A stretch of DNA of 64,000 nucleotides from Eledone cirrhosa (GCA_964016885.1 OZ024740.1:294109217-294173216); one strand, 5' to 3'. Positions 49,201-53,729 are shown, counted from the first letter of the stretch. Notes: generated from the sequence alone by a model not told the origin. Program-made: numbers and translations.

Positions 49201-50186
49201 GTTGTTTTTTTTAATGAAAGGGAAGCTGTATGTTGAATAAAGGAGAACTGCTGGTTAGAATTATTTCGTTGTCTTAGTGTCAACAAAATGATGATTTAAT
49301 CAGATCAACAGAAATATTTAATTGTTGAAGATTTATATGAAATAAACATCTTTTAAAAATATATTTAAGCAAAAGACTGTGTAAATGGTAATTATGTTTT
49401 AGTTTTCCTTTAAAATGAACCAAACACATGGCGAGCATCTTAAACGAATAATAATATAAAAGTTTGGTAGCGATAATTTTAGATGCGATATTATAATTTA
49501 GAAAAATCCTCAACTAAACTTCTCTAATTTATTGAACAAGACATTGTAGATGCGAAACTGATTTAAAAAATAATATAATTGTATGTATTTAAAAAAATAT
49601 CTATGATGTTTAAATGTTATTTAAAAAAACAGCTGTACGTTCAAACCAAATATTAAATTATTGTTTACTTCGTGTCTACATGGGAATATAGATAGATACA
49701 CACACACACATACATATATATTATATTATATATATATACACAAGGAATAAACAGAATCCTTCGCGATCATATTTTAAAAAGCTTACCTCCTTTGCAAGGT
49801 GTTCGGTGGTGGCTGTGTTGAGCTCTATATGCTTCAATCATTTCAATATCACCATTGTCCCTTTTTAGGGGAAAATTTAAGGCGACAACTGCATTACAGG
49901 GTTTAATAATTCTAAGAATCCCACGGACCTTTTCTAACTTTTGATCTGGTGTCAGTTTGCCTTTCAATTCTTGAGCGAAACTTTGTTCTACGATAGAAGC
50001 AGCTCTGTCAAAGAATTTTTCCACCATTTCGAAGAAACTTGGTTCTTCAGTTGCTGTGCTATTAGTTCGATTGGATACGAAAATGTTCGATTTCCTAAGG
50101 ATATTTGATGAAATAGCAGCTGAGCCATCGCACCCATACCTGGAAATAATACCACGACAGTTGTTTGAAAAGGCTTTTGATAACAT
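14831..50186 (-). CDS. GLUD1: Glutamate dehydrogenase, mitochondrial (12 exons)
   Basis: The product interconverts glutamate and 2-oxoglutarate plus ammonia with NAD(P) in the mitochondrial matrix. Twelve exons were joined by eye, all with GT-AG introns and kept frame: 1635 nt, 544 residues plus stop, close to the about 558 of vertebrate precursors. Residues 1-55 are basic and serine-rich, as in a mitochondrial presequence. CKGG (131-134), YKC (155-157) and PFGGAKAGV (163-171) form the glutamate/catalytic lysine region; PAPDM (207-211) holds the conserved aspartate; GFGNVG (293-298) is the dinucleotide site. Residues from about 430 to 490 resemble the antenna found in animal, allosterically regulated GDH. 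Intron phases are 1,1,1,0,0,0,0,0,1,0,0. An in-frame TGA at 50211-50213 just upstream of the ATG supports the start. There are no frameshifts or internal stops, so it looks functional. A paralogue cannot be excluded, but the family call is firm. Confidence 0.96.
15021..15260 (+). repeat. 48-bp tandem array built from a MITE B end
   Basis: Units begin at 15021, 15069, 15117, 15165 and 15213, exactly 48 bp apart. Each starts TTAACCCTTTCATTACCATA or a close variant, continuing tttctaatgaaa, which is the terminal sequence of the B MITEs, then gacactgtctatgaca. Because 48 is a multiple of three, an open frame runs through it; it is not a gene. Confidence 0.9.
15559..15910 (+). mobile_element. MITE family B, partly duplicated
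   Basis: TTAACCCTTTCAATACCAAC at the left, gtcatgaaagagTTAA at the right. The central segment (aaatcttccaacataatttc ... gttactatcttagtaatgaa) is present twice, about 130 bp apart, inside one element. Confidence 0.8.
16017..16265 (+). mobile_element. MITE family B
   Basis: TTAA-CTCTTGACACCAACCC at the left and tagtactgaaaggggTTAA at the right, with the typical gattctataaaactgaacca and taatgaactaaataatttta interior. It ends 32 bp from GLUD1 exon 11. Confidence 0.8.
16298..16360 (-). CDS. GLUD1: GLUD1 exon 11
   Basis: Residues 485-505, [20 protein letters not shown] plus R: 21 codons, both junctions phase 0. Family match is near exact ([21 protein letters not shown] in vertebrates). Acceptor cag, donor gtaagt. 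A TTAA-flanked MITE ends 32 bp downstream. Confidence 0.94.
16484..16705 (-). mobile_element. SINE ('taactcctgg' type), minus orientation
   Basis: taactcctggtggagtcata, then cgatctcaagttgatgaaag, gacctcgcgagaatttgaac (B-box-like on the minus strand) and tctatccaatgttctaatga. Same family as 22110-22440. Confidence 0.7.
17150..18330 (-). other. Less AT-rich block, possibly a decayed LINE interior
   Basis: Composition is clearly higher in G+C than the flanks, and the minus strand has long but broken frames (for example [20 protein letters not shown] at 17613 downward). The wording vaguely resembles the linker between endonuclease and reverse transcriptase of LINE ORFs, but I cannot prove it. 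No exon of GLUD1 lies here. Confidence 0.3.
18465..18700 (+). mobile_element. SINE/LINE tail fragment
   Basis: Contains aaaagcacccagtacacgct, ggttggtgttaggaagagc, atccagccatagaaa and ccttgctagcagggaaagtg in family order. Degenerate. Confidence 0.6.
19030..19168 (-). mobile_element. SINE/LINE tail fragment, minus orientation
   Basis: catgctggcatgggttgaat, then tacagctggatgccctttct and acaccaac are the complement of the shared 3' tail. It abuts the longer tail starting at 19169. Confidence 0.6.
19169..21540 (-). mobile_element. LINE with endonuclease and C-terminus but no RT core
   Basis: Read on the minus strand: an apurinic-endonuclease-type domain from about 21540 ([11 protein letters not shown] near 21330, then [22 protein letters not shown] and [10 protein letters not shown]), then in the same frame but after two stops (near 20980) a linker ending at about 20421 ([14 protein letters not shown]). 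The start of the RT domain ([13 protein letters not shown]) jumps at about 20322 straight to a CxxC zinc-finger-like segment ([14 protein letters not shown]) and the C-terminal part ([37 protein letters not shown]; stop near 19551). A 3' UTR of about 380 bp with an (atg)n tail at 19169 follows. About 1 kb of RT is missing. Dead copy in GLUD1 intron 10. Confidence 0.85.
21659..21750 (-). CDS. GLUD1: GLUD1 exon 10 (antenna)
   Basis: Residues 454-484, [20 protein letters not shown] then [11 protein letters not shown]. This matches the antenna region of animal GDH (vertebrate counterpart SVQESLERKFGKHGG). Acceptor tag, donor gtatgt. The 5' end of a dead LINE lies about 120 bp downstream. Confidence 0.93.
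21860..22072. mobile_element. MITE family A
   Basis: TTAACCCTTTAGCATTTAAA ... taaatgctaaagggTTAA, with the family interior (atccagccagattttctgtt, aaatctcatagattccat). About 213 bp with intact palindromic ends. Confidence 0.88.
22110..22440 (-). mobile_element. SINE ('taactcctgag' type), nearly full
   Basis: Longest copy of this family here: inverted taactcctgagggagt, then gtgtttcttgggtattttaa, the purine-rich gagagaatggaa patch, gacctcggcacgatttgaac (B-box complement) and ctctgccagttcactgcc at the tRNA-like end. Ends 74 bp from exon 9. Confidence 0.75.
22514..22637 (-). CDS. GLUD1: GLUD1 exon 9
   Basis: Residues 413-453, [20 protein letters not shown] followed by [21 protein letters not shown]. 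The [12 protein letters not shown] motif is strongly conserved. The last part leads into the animal-type antenna. Acceptor cag, donor gtaaga (phase 1). Confidence 0.95.
22677..23048 (-). mobile_element. SINE/LINE tail with a 48-49 bp internal tandem repeat
   Basis: Starts catcatcattaatatcatc and catgctagcatgggtt (tail complement). The block acagtgtgggctgggtgctt followed by ttgtcatgacacctacac then repeats with starts near 22899, 22948, 22996 and 23044. The same block occurs one to three times in other copies, so it is a variable-number repeat of this element. Confidence 0.75.
23688..23768 (-). CDS. GLUD1: GLUD1 exon 8
   Basis: Residues 386-412, [20 protein letters not shown] then SKKLVIP. The ANGPTT asparagine contacts the cofactor in the family. 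Donor gtattt is weak; acceptor tag. Too short to stand out as an open frame, but sequence and phase fit exactly between exons 7 and 9. Confidence 0.94.
23814..24152 (-). mobile_element. LINE 3' end (UTR and atg tail), minus orientation
   Basis: catcatcatcatcgtttaac, ccacgcttgcatgggtttgg, tggctggatgcccttcctaa, tgtgttacctacacggccac and a terminal gtggggtgggggtagtggga block are also present, in the same order, in the 3' UTR of the LINE at 19169-19551 and in 37671-38002. Confidence 0.8.
24210..24371. mobile_element. MITE family B, internally deleted
   Basis: TTAACACTTTTGATATCAAC at the left and ggtatcaaaatggTTAA at the right, only about 160 bp. Both ends show the gataccaa-type terminus. Confidence 0.7.
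24734..25057. mobile_element. pogo/Tigger-like MITE
   Basis: Left end cagtggaacctcggttcaca, right end the near complement (tgtggactgaggttccactg), about 23 bp of terminal inverted repeat with two or three mismatches. The terminus CAGTGGAACCTCGG is typical of pogo/Tigger elements of the Tc1/mariner superfamily. A TA follows on the right; the left flank reads TATACC, so the TA target site is imperfect. Interior non-coding. 92 bp from exon 7. Confidence 0.8.
25150..25290 (-). CDS. GLUD1: GLUD1 exon 7
   Basis: Residues 339-385, [20 protein letters not shown] then [17 protein letters not shown] and ending KVQAK. The family segment CDILIPAA is clear. Donor gtgact is weak; acceptor cag. A pogo-like MITE lies 92 bp downstream. 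Confidence 0.94.
25344..25460 (-). mobile_element. SINE fragment ('taggcacaaggccagc' type)
   Basis: tttaggcatacaaccaacaa, ggggaaagttgatcaaatca, ccagtacatgacccgtactt and tattttatcgaccac are in family order. The tRNA-like head is missing. Confidence 0.6.
25620..25885 (-). mobile_element. SINE ('taactcctga' type), degraded
   Basis: cataactcctgatagggagc, gtttgggtactttaaaaaca, a gagagaga patch, ggatgaaagtaaaagttgac and ccaatgttctaaagactctg. Confidence 0.65.
26102..26239 (-). CDS. GLUD1: GLUD1 exon 6
   Basis: Residues 293-338. Begins with the dinucleotide-binding loop [20 protein letters not shown] and ends [15 protein letters not shown]. The acceptor is aag, an unusual but legal AG, read next to a weak pyrimidine tract; donor gtaagt. 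Confidence 0.94.
26268..26335 (-). mobile_element. SINE/LINE tail fragment
   Basis: catcatcatcattgtcattt, taacgtacactttccctgct and atcaaggattggacatg: the complement of the 3' tail only. Confidence 0.6.
26336..26965 (+). pseudogene. LINE ORF C-terminal fragment
   Basis: The plus strand encodes [20 protein letters not shown] then IQVFEDKT (stop), followed by frame-broken SWFGH-type and GRRRG-type segments typical of the end of LINE polyproteins. Several stops and shifts. Located between GLUD1 exons 6 and 5. Confidence 0.75.
26966..27390 (-). mobile_element. SINE/LINE tail copies, minus orientation
   Basis: tttccctgctagcaagggtt and gacatgtctacatagaccaa, then the gttgtcatgtc/ctttgacacaactggaggg block and tctatggctggatgcctttc in family order. 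Partly duplicated. Confidence 0.55.
27569..27781. mobile_element. MITE family A, followed directly by a SINE
   Basis: TTAACCCTTTAGTATTTAAA ... gaaatgctaaagaaTTAA with the family interior. The right TTAA is within a few bases of the SINE at 27782. Confidence 0.82.
27782..27980 (-). mobile_element. tRNA-derived SINE ('ttggcagtatc' type), minus orientation
   Basis: ataattgtttctacttttgg, cacaaggccagcaattatcc, tactttattttatcgacccc, gggatttgaactcagaccgt (B-box complement) and cctctactgatactgccaat (A-box complement). Same family as 46546-46742 and the trimer at 7337. Confidence 0.82.
28140..28505 (+). mobile_element. SINE/LINE tail, partly duplicated
   Basis: attgtaaagtggttggtgat, aggaaaggcatccagttgta, then cactctaaaattgttggtga and taggaaagacacccag as a second copy of the same block. 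Ends gctagcagggaacatggata and an atgaag remnant of the tail. Confidence 0.6.
28545..28725 (-). mobile_element. SINE/LINE tail, minus orientation
   Basis: atatcatcatcaccatcctc, ttgttttccggttaacaaga and gagcgcttatgtatggtccc show the tail complement and the tatgtatggtcacat-type block shared with 26966-27390. Close to exon 5. Confidence 0.5.
28796..28894 (-). CDS. GLUD1: GLUD1 exon 5
   Basis: Residues 260-292, starting [20 protein letters not shown] and ending [11 protein letters not shown]. It leads directly into the Rossmann glycine motif of exon 6. Acceptor cag, donor gtaatc. Confidence 0.95.
29271..30056 (+). mobile_element. Two CR1/L2-like LINE 3' ends facing away from each other
   Basis: 29271-29350 is the inverted complement of the LINE 3' tail (ataataataatgaaaatatt, gtgctcaggtgcactacaac). 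From about 29430 a plus-strand copy starts in coding sequence ([20 protein letters not shown]), with frameshifts, and ends with the same tail in direct orientation (gtagtgcacctgagcactgt, attatcattatta). Homologous to 10970-11590. Confidence 0.8.
30373..30452. repeat. (GT)n(TA)n(CA)n microsatellite
   Basis: Compound dinucleotide run: about 14 GT, about 19 TA, then acacacacac. Confidence 0.97.
30530..30577 (+). mobile_element. SINE/LINE tail end
   Basis: catgccagcatggaaagcag and atgtaaaatgatgatgatga only; the rest of the element is absent. Confidence 0.65.
30800..30888 (-). CDS. GLUD1: GLUD1 exon 4
   Basis: Residues 230-259, [15 protein letters not shown] followed by [14 protein letters not shown]. 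The TGKP and GGIHGR-SATGRG signatures of the family are present. Acceptor tag, donor gtgagt; enters in phase 1 and leaves in phase 0. Confidence 0.95.
31100..31365 (+). mobile_element. SINE/LINE tail with duplicated block
   Basis: acccagtacaccctataaaa and acccagtacattctgtaagg are two copies of the same internal unit. ggcattaggaagagcaacca and gccagcatggaaagcagatg (tail) follow. Confidence 0.65.
31628..32045 (-). mobile_element. SINE/LINE tail, minus orientation
   Basis: catcatcatcatcaacattt, ccctgctagcaagggttgga, agtacttaataggagccact, cttatcatggcaccagcact and ctatcgttggatgcccgttc. Homologous to 52564-52930 in the same order. Confidence 0.65.
32387..32473 (-). CDS. GLUD1: GLUD1 exon 3
   Basis: Residues 201-229, beginning [20 protein letters not shown]. 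The PAPDM aspartate (about residue 210) is invariant in hexameric GDHs and takes part in catalysis. Acceptor cag, donor gtaatg; both junctions are phase 1. Confidence 0.95.
32560..32773. mobile_element. MITE family A
   Basis: TTAACCCTTTAGCATTTAAA ... taaatgctgaagggTTAA, with the full interior including aaccggctgtatccagccag. Lies 86 bp upstream (5' side) of exon 3. Confidence 0.88.
32826..33510 (-). pseudogene. LINE 3' end: C-terminal codons plus 3' UTR with tail
   Basis: The minus strand near 33480-33345 reads [20 protein letters not shown] then [18 protein letters not shown], ending in a stop. It matches the same part of the LINE at 19551-19700 ([15 protein letters not shown]). The 3' UTR contains the repeated tggactgggtg block, a poly-G run (33237-33255) and a cat-type tail complement at 32826. 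Confidence 0.75.
33540..33870 (-). pseudogene. LINE ORF fragment with local duplication
   Basis: The complement of gatccccagtgagatcaagc and catagatgttatccaaccat matches the LINE fragments at 8620 and 53730. The block cttatacagtatacag with ctcatagatgttatccaacc and tgactttgctccatttcata is duplicated (33718-33780 against 33833-33870). Confidence 0.6.
34047..34386 (+). repeat. 28-bp minisatellite, about 12 copies
   Basis: The unit is ggtgtggtataggttgttag followed by gtacgtca, repeated head to tail with few substitutions (ttag/taag, tacgtca/tacatca). No spacers of unequal sequence, so it is not CRISPR-like. Confidence 0.95.
34560..34810 (+). mobile_element. MITE family B
   Basis: TTAACCTTTTTGATACCATC at the left and tatagtaatggaaggGTTAA at the right, about 250 bp. 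The interior includes atcttccaacataatttcat and taatgaaataaataataatt. The right terminus reads, inverted, ttaacccttccattactata, which matches the satellite unit start. Confidence 0.85.
34826..35066 (+). mobile_element. MITE family B, ends eroded
   Basis: ttaccaccccagccaaaacc, ctggttctatgaaataaatc, then the family interior, ending gcagtcgtaaaagggtgaac. Adjacent to the better preserved copy at 34560. Confidence 0.7.
35318..35513 (-). mobile_element. SINE truncated by a second SINE/LINE tail
   Basis: ttaggcacaaggccagcaat ... gtaggatttgaact belongs to the 'taggcacaagg' SINE. It is cut at 35448 where catcatcatcatcgttttac and catgcttgcatgggttggac of another element begin. Ends 82 bp from GLUD1 exon 2. 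Confidence 0.7.
35595..35795 (-). CDS. GLUD1: GLUD1 exon 2
   Basis: Residues 134-200. Starts [13 protein letters not shown] and carries [20 protein letters not shown] with the lysines expected for glutamate binding and catalysis (K156, K168). Cys157 is at the place of the conserved YKC cysteine, which is the ADP-ribosylated residue in mammalian GDH (family knowledge). Acceptor cag at 35796-35798, donor gtaagt at 35589-35594. The intron 5' of it is about 14 kb. Confidence 0.95.
37156..37408. mobile_element. MITE family A with internal TA expansion
   Basis: TTAACCCTTTAGCATTTACA ... taaatgctaaagggTTAA. Relative to other copies it carries a TA run of about 45 bp at 37182-37227. It interrupts the gypsy fossil between protease-like and RT-like pieces. 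Confidence 0.85.
37622..38002 (+). mobile_element. LINE 3' tail pair in opposite orientation
   Basis: 37622-37670 is a minus-oriented tail end (catcatcatcatcatcgttt, ccacgcttgcat). It breaks off into a plus-oriented 3' UTR (37671-38002) with ggttggtgttaggaagggc, atccagctgtagaaaacccg and caagcgtggaacatggacgt. It sits inside the gypsy RT-like sequence. Confidence 0.75.
38330..39008 (-). pseudogene. LINE 3' fragment, minus arm of an inverted pair
   Basis: The minus strand encodes [20 protein letters not shown] then [15 protein letters not shown], followed by a 3' region (tttattgtgacac, tctacagctgggttgcc in complement). It is the inverted counterpart of 40257-41137 with small differences. It starts abruptly at 39008 at the same LINE position where the other arm reads MQRKRQTN. 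Confidence 0.75.
39571..39735 (-). mobile_element. tRNA-derived SINE ('ttggcagtatc' type)
   Basis: aataattgtttctacttttg, gcacaaagccagcaatcacc, tactttattttatcgatgta, gggatttgaactcagaatgc and cgatacggccaatcca. Confidence 0.8.
39744..39962 (-). mobile_element. tRNA-derived SINE, second tandem copy
   Basis: gatttaggcacaaggccagg, aatcaacccctgtgcattac, tattttattgacccccgtaa, ggatttgaactcagaacata and tctaccaatactgccaatcc. It directly follows the previous SINE in the same orientation. Confidence 0.8.
40085..41500 (+). pseudogene. LINE 3' part: C-terminal domain and tail, split by a hAT MITE
   Basis: In one plus frame from about 40118: [20 protein letters not shown] then [18 protein letters not shown], a hallmark of a C-terminal region common to many animal LINE polyproteins (GKRPDGLTL...WDATCVDTFS). 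A long 3' region with caataaaaagtccc and aagaagggcaacccagcttg follows, and the tail (tctaacccatgcaagcatag, tgatgatgatgat) near 41500. The hAT-like insertion at 41210-41452 splits the tail. 5'-truncated and not intact. Confidence 0.78.
41210..41452. mobile_element. hAT-like MITE with perfect 8-bp target duplication
   Basis: Termini cagaggttctcaaa and ttgagaacctctg form an inverted repeat of 13 bp, matching the hAT/Charlie-type CAGNGGTTCTCAA end. GTCTAACC flanks both sides (41202-41209 and 41453-41460), the expected 8-bp duplication. Removing the element rejoins a LINE tail. The interior is almost pure AT and non-coding. Confidence 0.93.
41805..42140 (-). mobile_element. SINE/LINE tail with tandem internal block, minus orientation
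   Basis: accatttaatgtctgttttc, ttctacagctgaatgccctt, and then the unit cactgccaccttacagggta/gactgaatgatttttgtcat present three to four times at roughly 48-54 bp spacing. Confidence 0.7.
42460..42968 (+). mobile_element. Two degraded SINE/LINE tails
   Basis: First: aaagtagttggtgttaagaa, gggtatccaatcagagaaac. Second from about 42795: ttgtaaagtggttggcacca, gcatccagccatagaaatga, acacatgcaagcatgaaaaa and an atgaggatgatgat end. Between them the sentence acatgtagcagaaagtt repeats three times (42675-42752). Confidence 0.6.
43226..43345 (+). mobile_element. SINE fragment (tRNA-like middle)
   Basis: agaatgctttgcaatattta, tctgagttcaaacttgtctt (B-box-like) and aaggtcaataaaagaagtac in the order of the 46546 family. 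Confidence 0.55.
43725..43920 (+). mobile_element. SINE/LINE tail, degraded
   Basis: gtgagatgcaggctcctagc, ttggtctgtgacaacctgtc, acttgcaagcaaggaaaaca and a gttaatgatgatt end. Confidence 0.5.
44225..44577 (+). pseudogene. LINE ORF C-terminus running into the SINE-type tail
   Basis: Plus frame: [57 protein letters not shown] and stop (44561-44563). The last codons are the very bases cccatcccacccttgcaagc + agggaaaagcgg that form the 3' tail of the complete SINE at 9263. 5'-truncated. Confidence 0.8.
44580..44820 (-). mobile_element. SINE ('taactcctga' type)
   Basis: tgtaactcctgatgagtcac, aggaaagaatgagagagaga, cagaatttgaactctgcgtg (B-box complement) and ctaatggtgctgtcaatctg. Confidence 0.65.
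45160..45503 (+). mobile_element. Complete tRNA-derived SINE
   Basis: Full copy: tggaggcacatggcttagtg (A-box-like), ggttatgagttcaattctca (B-box-like), core, ggtgttaggaagggcatcc, gcaagcagggaaaaagcgg and (gatgat)n. Nearly identical to 9263-9602, so relatively young. In GLUD1 intron 1. Confidence 0.92.
45771..46112 (+). mobile_element. Complete tRNA-derived SINE (same family, 270 bp from the last)
   Basis: Same structure as 45160-45503, with a few substitutions and an atgaattgatgatgat tail. Only about 270 bp of unique DNA separates the two copies. Confidence 0.92.
46113..46265 (+). mobile_element. SINE/LINE tail fragment
   Basis: cattgtaaatgtggttgaca, cgctagtgttgaaaaatgga and a gtgatgatgat end; directly follows the complete SINE. 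Confidence 0.6.
46546..46742 (+). mobile_element. tRNA-derived SINE ('ttggcagtatc' type), complete
   Basis: ggcggtggattggcagtatc with ggtagagggtc (A-box-like), ctgagttcaaatcccaccga (B-box-like), tttcatccttacggggtcga, taaaataaagtaccagtaat and caaaaagtagaagcaattat. Best single copy of this family. Confidence 0.87.
47240..47400 (+). mobile_element. SINE/LINE tail fragment
   Basis: ggcacgacaaaaagcaccca, gtaaatgtggttggcgttaa, gaagggcatccagccgtaga; ends without an atg tail. Confidence 0.6.
47401..49786. other. 5' half of GLUD1 intron 1, mostly unique AT-rich DNA
   Basis: Apart from a short SINE remnant near 48905-48960 (aattgtttctacttttggca) and a TA/CA run at 49690-49745, I recognise no repeat family and no exon. 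Confidence 0.5.
49787..50186 (-). CDS. GLUD1: GLUD1 exon 1 (coding part)
   Basis: Encodes residues 1-133 plus one nucleotide of codon 134. The start MLSKAFSNN is followed by a region rich in Ser, Arg and Asn with few acids, typical of a mitochondrial presequence. The mature-type sequence begins near [20 protein letters not shown]. The exon ends inside CKGG with donor gtaagc at 49781-49786 (minus strand). The long reading frame runs a few codons into the intron, which is not coding. Confidence 0.95.
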
Positions 50187-50430
50187 CTCTACTTTGTAAA
50201 AAGAAAGAAGTCAAAAGTCTTCTTTAATCCACTTTAACACTGAAGCGGAATGCAGCTGTAGAGAAAGTAAGACTGCTATTGCGGCGAGCACGAGTGACAA
50301 GCTACTCACACTTCGCTGTTTAATTCAGTACTTCTGTCCTTGAAACGACCGAGTACAGAAGGAGTGGTTTCTACAAACATCTTATCTACCAATCAGAACA
50401 CTAAAAACAATAAGCAGGCGCAGTGACTGA
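50187..50430 (-). promoter_or_regulatory. 5' UTR and probable promoter region of GLUD1
   Basis: Upstream of the ATG the sequence is less AT-rich than its surroundings and free of recognisable repeats. CCAAT is seen on the plus strand at 50389-50393, and a GC-rich patch resembling half of an NRF1-type palindrome (gcaggcgcagtg) lies near 50413-50424. No TATA box is evident. The transcription start was not determined; a non-coding first exon further upstream is possible. Confidence 0.3.
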
Positions 50431-51500
50431 AAGGATCCACTTATAACATATTTACACGTGCGTGCGTAAATATATTTATCTACATCAGAACCATCGATGA
50501 TGTGGAATCAAAGCATGAAAGATGAAATTAACTGTACAACTATATTCCATTATAAACGGTCCAAAACTATGATAAATTAGTTTGTGGTGAAGAAGAGGAA
50601 ATTCTAATATTTCGGACTATTCTAATAATCGCAGAGTGGTGTTTATTTTTTCTGATAGTACAGAATAATTAGATAGTTAATATTTTCTCCGCTATATTCT
50701 TTCTTTCTTCTTTATTATCACTCCATACTGTACTTTACATCACACCGCCCTTGGACGGTTCTACTAGCATGTTAATTTTGTCTATGGCAGACTTTATGTT
50801 CTGAAACAGATATTTTTCGAAACATTCGATTTATTTTGATTTTCGTACATGCACAAAAGAAATTTCAACACAACTGTAGCTTTCCAGTCGTGAACAATCC
50901 ATCCATTAACTCCTAACCTTCAACCCTAACCCCTAATCGTATCACTAAAATCTAACCCTAGCCAATAATACAGATAAATAATTGTACTAAATTTAATGGA
51001 ATATTACAACATGCACAAAAATTAAACTAAATTAGAGTGTTTACTATTGTAAAAAAAAAGTTTGTTATATACAAATTATACATCTTTCACACACACATAA
51101 TAAATAAAGAGAAAAGGTGGGTAATAAAAGACGGAGAAAAGAGCGGGGGTGGGTGGGGTAAAAGACCCACACACTCAATCCAATGCTACAAGAGGCGTTG
51201 GAGTTTCCCTCAAATAATGTTTGAGGTAAGCTATTGCTGCAGGTGATAACAAGGCTAAGGTATATCCAAAAAACATTCGGTATATACAAGAACCATCACA
51301 AGTATCACCTGATATTTAAAAAATGTTCTGTTTCAGACTACAGTCCAGAATTGCCTAAGAAGAGGTTGCTAATTGCTCACTCAAACCTCCGTTCCTGTAG
51401 AAAGGCTTCCTATGACTCTACTCAAAGAGAGAAAGAAAGAAATTAAACCAGTATTTGACTGGTACTTTATTTATTGTTCCCAAAGGGATGAAGAACAAAA
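50431..51500. other. Upstream flank of GLUD1, nothing coding recognised
   Basis: AT-rich sequence with a run of cctaaccctaacccctaa-like wording near 50918-50960 (not a regular telomeric repeat). Short frames show no family resemblance. Confidence 0.5.
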
Positions 51501-51529
51501 TTGATATTGCTGGGATTTGATCTCAACTG

Positions 51530-52420
51530 GAATGACTTCAAGTGCAAGTCCACCTTCAAGTCGATCGGGTCTTCCTTGAACCAACACTGCCTCTCCTGCC
51601 TACATTCTACTTCGCAACCAAACAATGGTGTTTGGTTCAATCTGGTACCCTTTGCGAGAAGTGCACCAGCATTGAAGTGGCACAGAACAACGGCCTCTGC
51701 ATGTGGTTACCGAGTTTTGTCTGCACCCATTATCTTGCCACCTTAGTGTAGGCCAGTTCCCCCATCATGGCGCTGAAGATCATCAGATGGAGCCTCAATA
51801 CAGCTGGCTTCCCGTCACAATAGAAACCTGTTGGCCTCAACTGTGCCGAAGACAAGCACTCCGACATATTAACCCTCTTCCCTTTTGTGGGGAGAAAATC
51901 CCTAATCTGGGATGCGATGTGCAGTGTCTCATTCTCTGCCTCCAGCCTTGTCATTTGACCACAAACTAGGATCCTGCTGCCCACAATGCAAAAGACAGGG
52001 AAATAGTCAAATATCAGGGCCTAACCAACTGCTTTCTCTTTGCACCAGTCTCTGTTGAGACTGCTAGTGTCTTGGGTCTCTGTACTGCTGATTTCCTTCA
52101 TAAAGTTGGAAATACATTATGCTTGTGGAGGGATCCAGGTGAGGTAGGGTGGCTGTCTTTGGCCATTCTTTGTGGTATTGCCATTGCCATTTTGTCCAAT
52201 TGGTGTAGCTGAGGTACTGCTCTGACTGGGGTGTAGTGTCTGTCCCTCCCCCTCTCTCTTTCATTGCTTGATCCTTTTTTTTTTACTCTTTTTCTTCTTT
52301 TCATCTTTTTTTTTTTGTTCCTCTAATAGTGTGTTTTGTTTTTATTACTTGAGGTGAAGAGATGCTATGCTGAGAAGGACCCATGCAAGCATGGAAAAAC
52401 GGATGTAAAAATGGTGCTGA
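51530..52420 (+). pseudogene. LINE C-terminal part and tail, degenerate
   Basis: Plus-strand pieces in shifting frames: CLHPLSCHLSVGQFPHHGAE near 51720, KIIRWSLNTAGFPS near 51775, then DILTLFPFVGRKSLIWDA near 51865. This is the same C-terminal region as at 40118. The tail at 52350-52420 (gacccatgcaagcatggaaa, aacggatgtaaaa) again ends in REKRM-like codons. Located 5' of GLUD1. Confidence 0.75.
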
Positions 52421-52563
52421 TAATGACTGCTCAATAATTTTTATATAACATCAATAGTTTTTCATGATATTGTGAGATGTTGTCCATTAAATACGTTTGT
52501 CACTAGTTTCATGTATCTAGATTTCTCTTAGCAGTCTATTCAATGCTCTAACAACTTTGCAAA

Positions 52564-52930
52564 CTATCATCATTTAACATCCCTTTCCCAGCTAGCATGG
52601 TTTGGATGGGTCATCATAGCCAAGTCAGTACTTAATCAGAGTTATTGACCTCTCAGACATTCCAGGAACTGCATTTTACATATGTTCCTGTACTCTACTG
52701 AGTGTGCTGAGGGGATTTTATCAGAACTCCAGCACTAAGAAGGTTGTCATATCTTTGTGTGACAAGTTTATATGTTTGGATGCTCTTCCTATCACCAACT
52801 AATTTAGAGAGAGTACTGGGAGATTGTCATACCCTAAACACAATTGAAGAGTCCTTTCAGCCCTTCGGAAAGGTTTCTATGACTTGATGCCCTTCATTTC
52901 ACTAGATAATATAATGAGTATGTTCTAGCA
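52564..52930 (-). mobile_element. SINE/LINE tail, minus orientation
   Basis: tatcatcatttaacatccct, cccagctagcatggtttgga, cagtacttaatcagagttat, tatgtttggatgctcttcct. Same order as 31628-32045. Confidence 0.65.
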
Positions 52931-53245
52931 TGTCACCAATACTTAAATAATACACTTACAAAACAAAGCCAACAATAAATAATATCTGGTGGATAAGAGC
53001 ATTGAATTCCAAGTTCATAAAAAATACATTTGTCAAAACAAAGCCAATCATGAACTATATGCCTATACTAGAACTAAGACATTCTCCATAATACCTACCT
53101 CAGACATCATCAATATTTCCAAACCCCCTAACCTGCTCTAAATATGAGTATGGGGAAGGCAGACATTTTCAAGCTGCAGCTGTCAAATTATGCAGTAATA
53201 TATACATTTGTGTGTGTGTAAGCAATATGGCTGTGAAAAGATACC

Positions 53246-53508
53246 TTAATCCTTTAGCCTTAACATTACTTTATATATACTATTGTATTTTCATGGTAAA
53301 GTCTTTATCTTACATAATTACCTCATATAATATTGAATCTACGAGATTTTGATATTATGTATTTTGAGAACAATACCTTCACATATGTATGAGTGGCCGG
53401 TTTGAACAGAAAAAGGTGAGAGAATTCTGGCCGGATACAGCCGGTTTGAACAGAAAAAGGTGAGAGAATTCTGGCCGGATACAGCCGGTTTAAATGCTAA
53501 AAGGTTAA
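53246..53508. mobile_element. MITE family A with a 43-bp internal duplication
   Basis: TTAATCCTTTAGCCTTAACA ... taaatgctaaaaggTTAA. The segment ccggtttgaacagaaaaagg / tgagagaattctggccggat / acag is present twice head to tail (about 53398-53484). Confidence 0.82.
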
Positions 53509-53729
53509 GAGAGTGTTCTGCATACTAAATGCAAACACTTATTGGAGCTCATACATGTTGTATAGTAAGTTGAAAAAACTTCGAACAACAATTAGATAAA
53601 ATCTCCTTCTTGAGTTGTTTAAAAAAGTAGATAATTTCAGTAAGATCAGTTTATAAAAACTTTTGGATAAACCTTTCATGACTTTATTTCTTAAGAAATA
53701 CATTGAATATGGTTCAGTTCTTCTCTTCT

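Noticed and set aside
50918..50960. Interstitial telomere (cctaaccctaa)
   Set aside because: Only irregular pieces of the motif, without consecutive six-base units.
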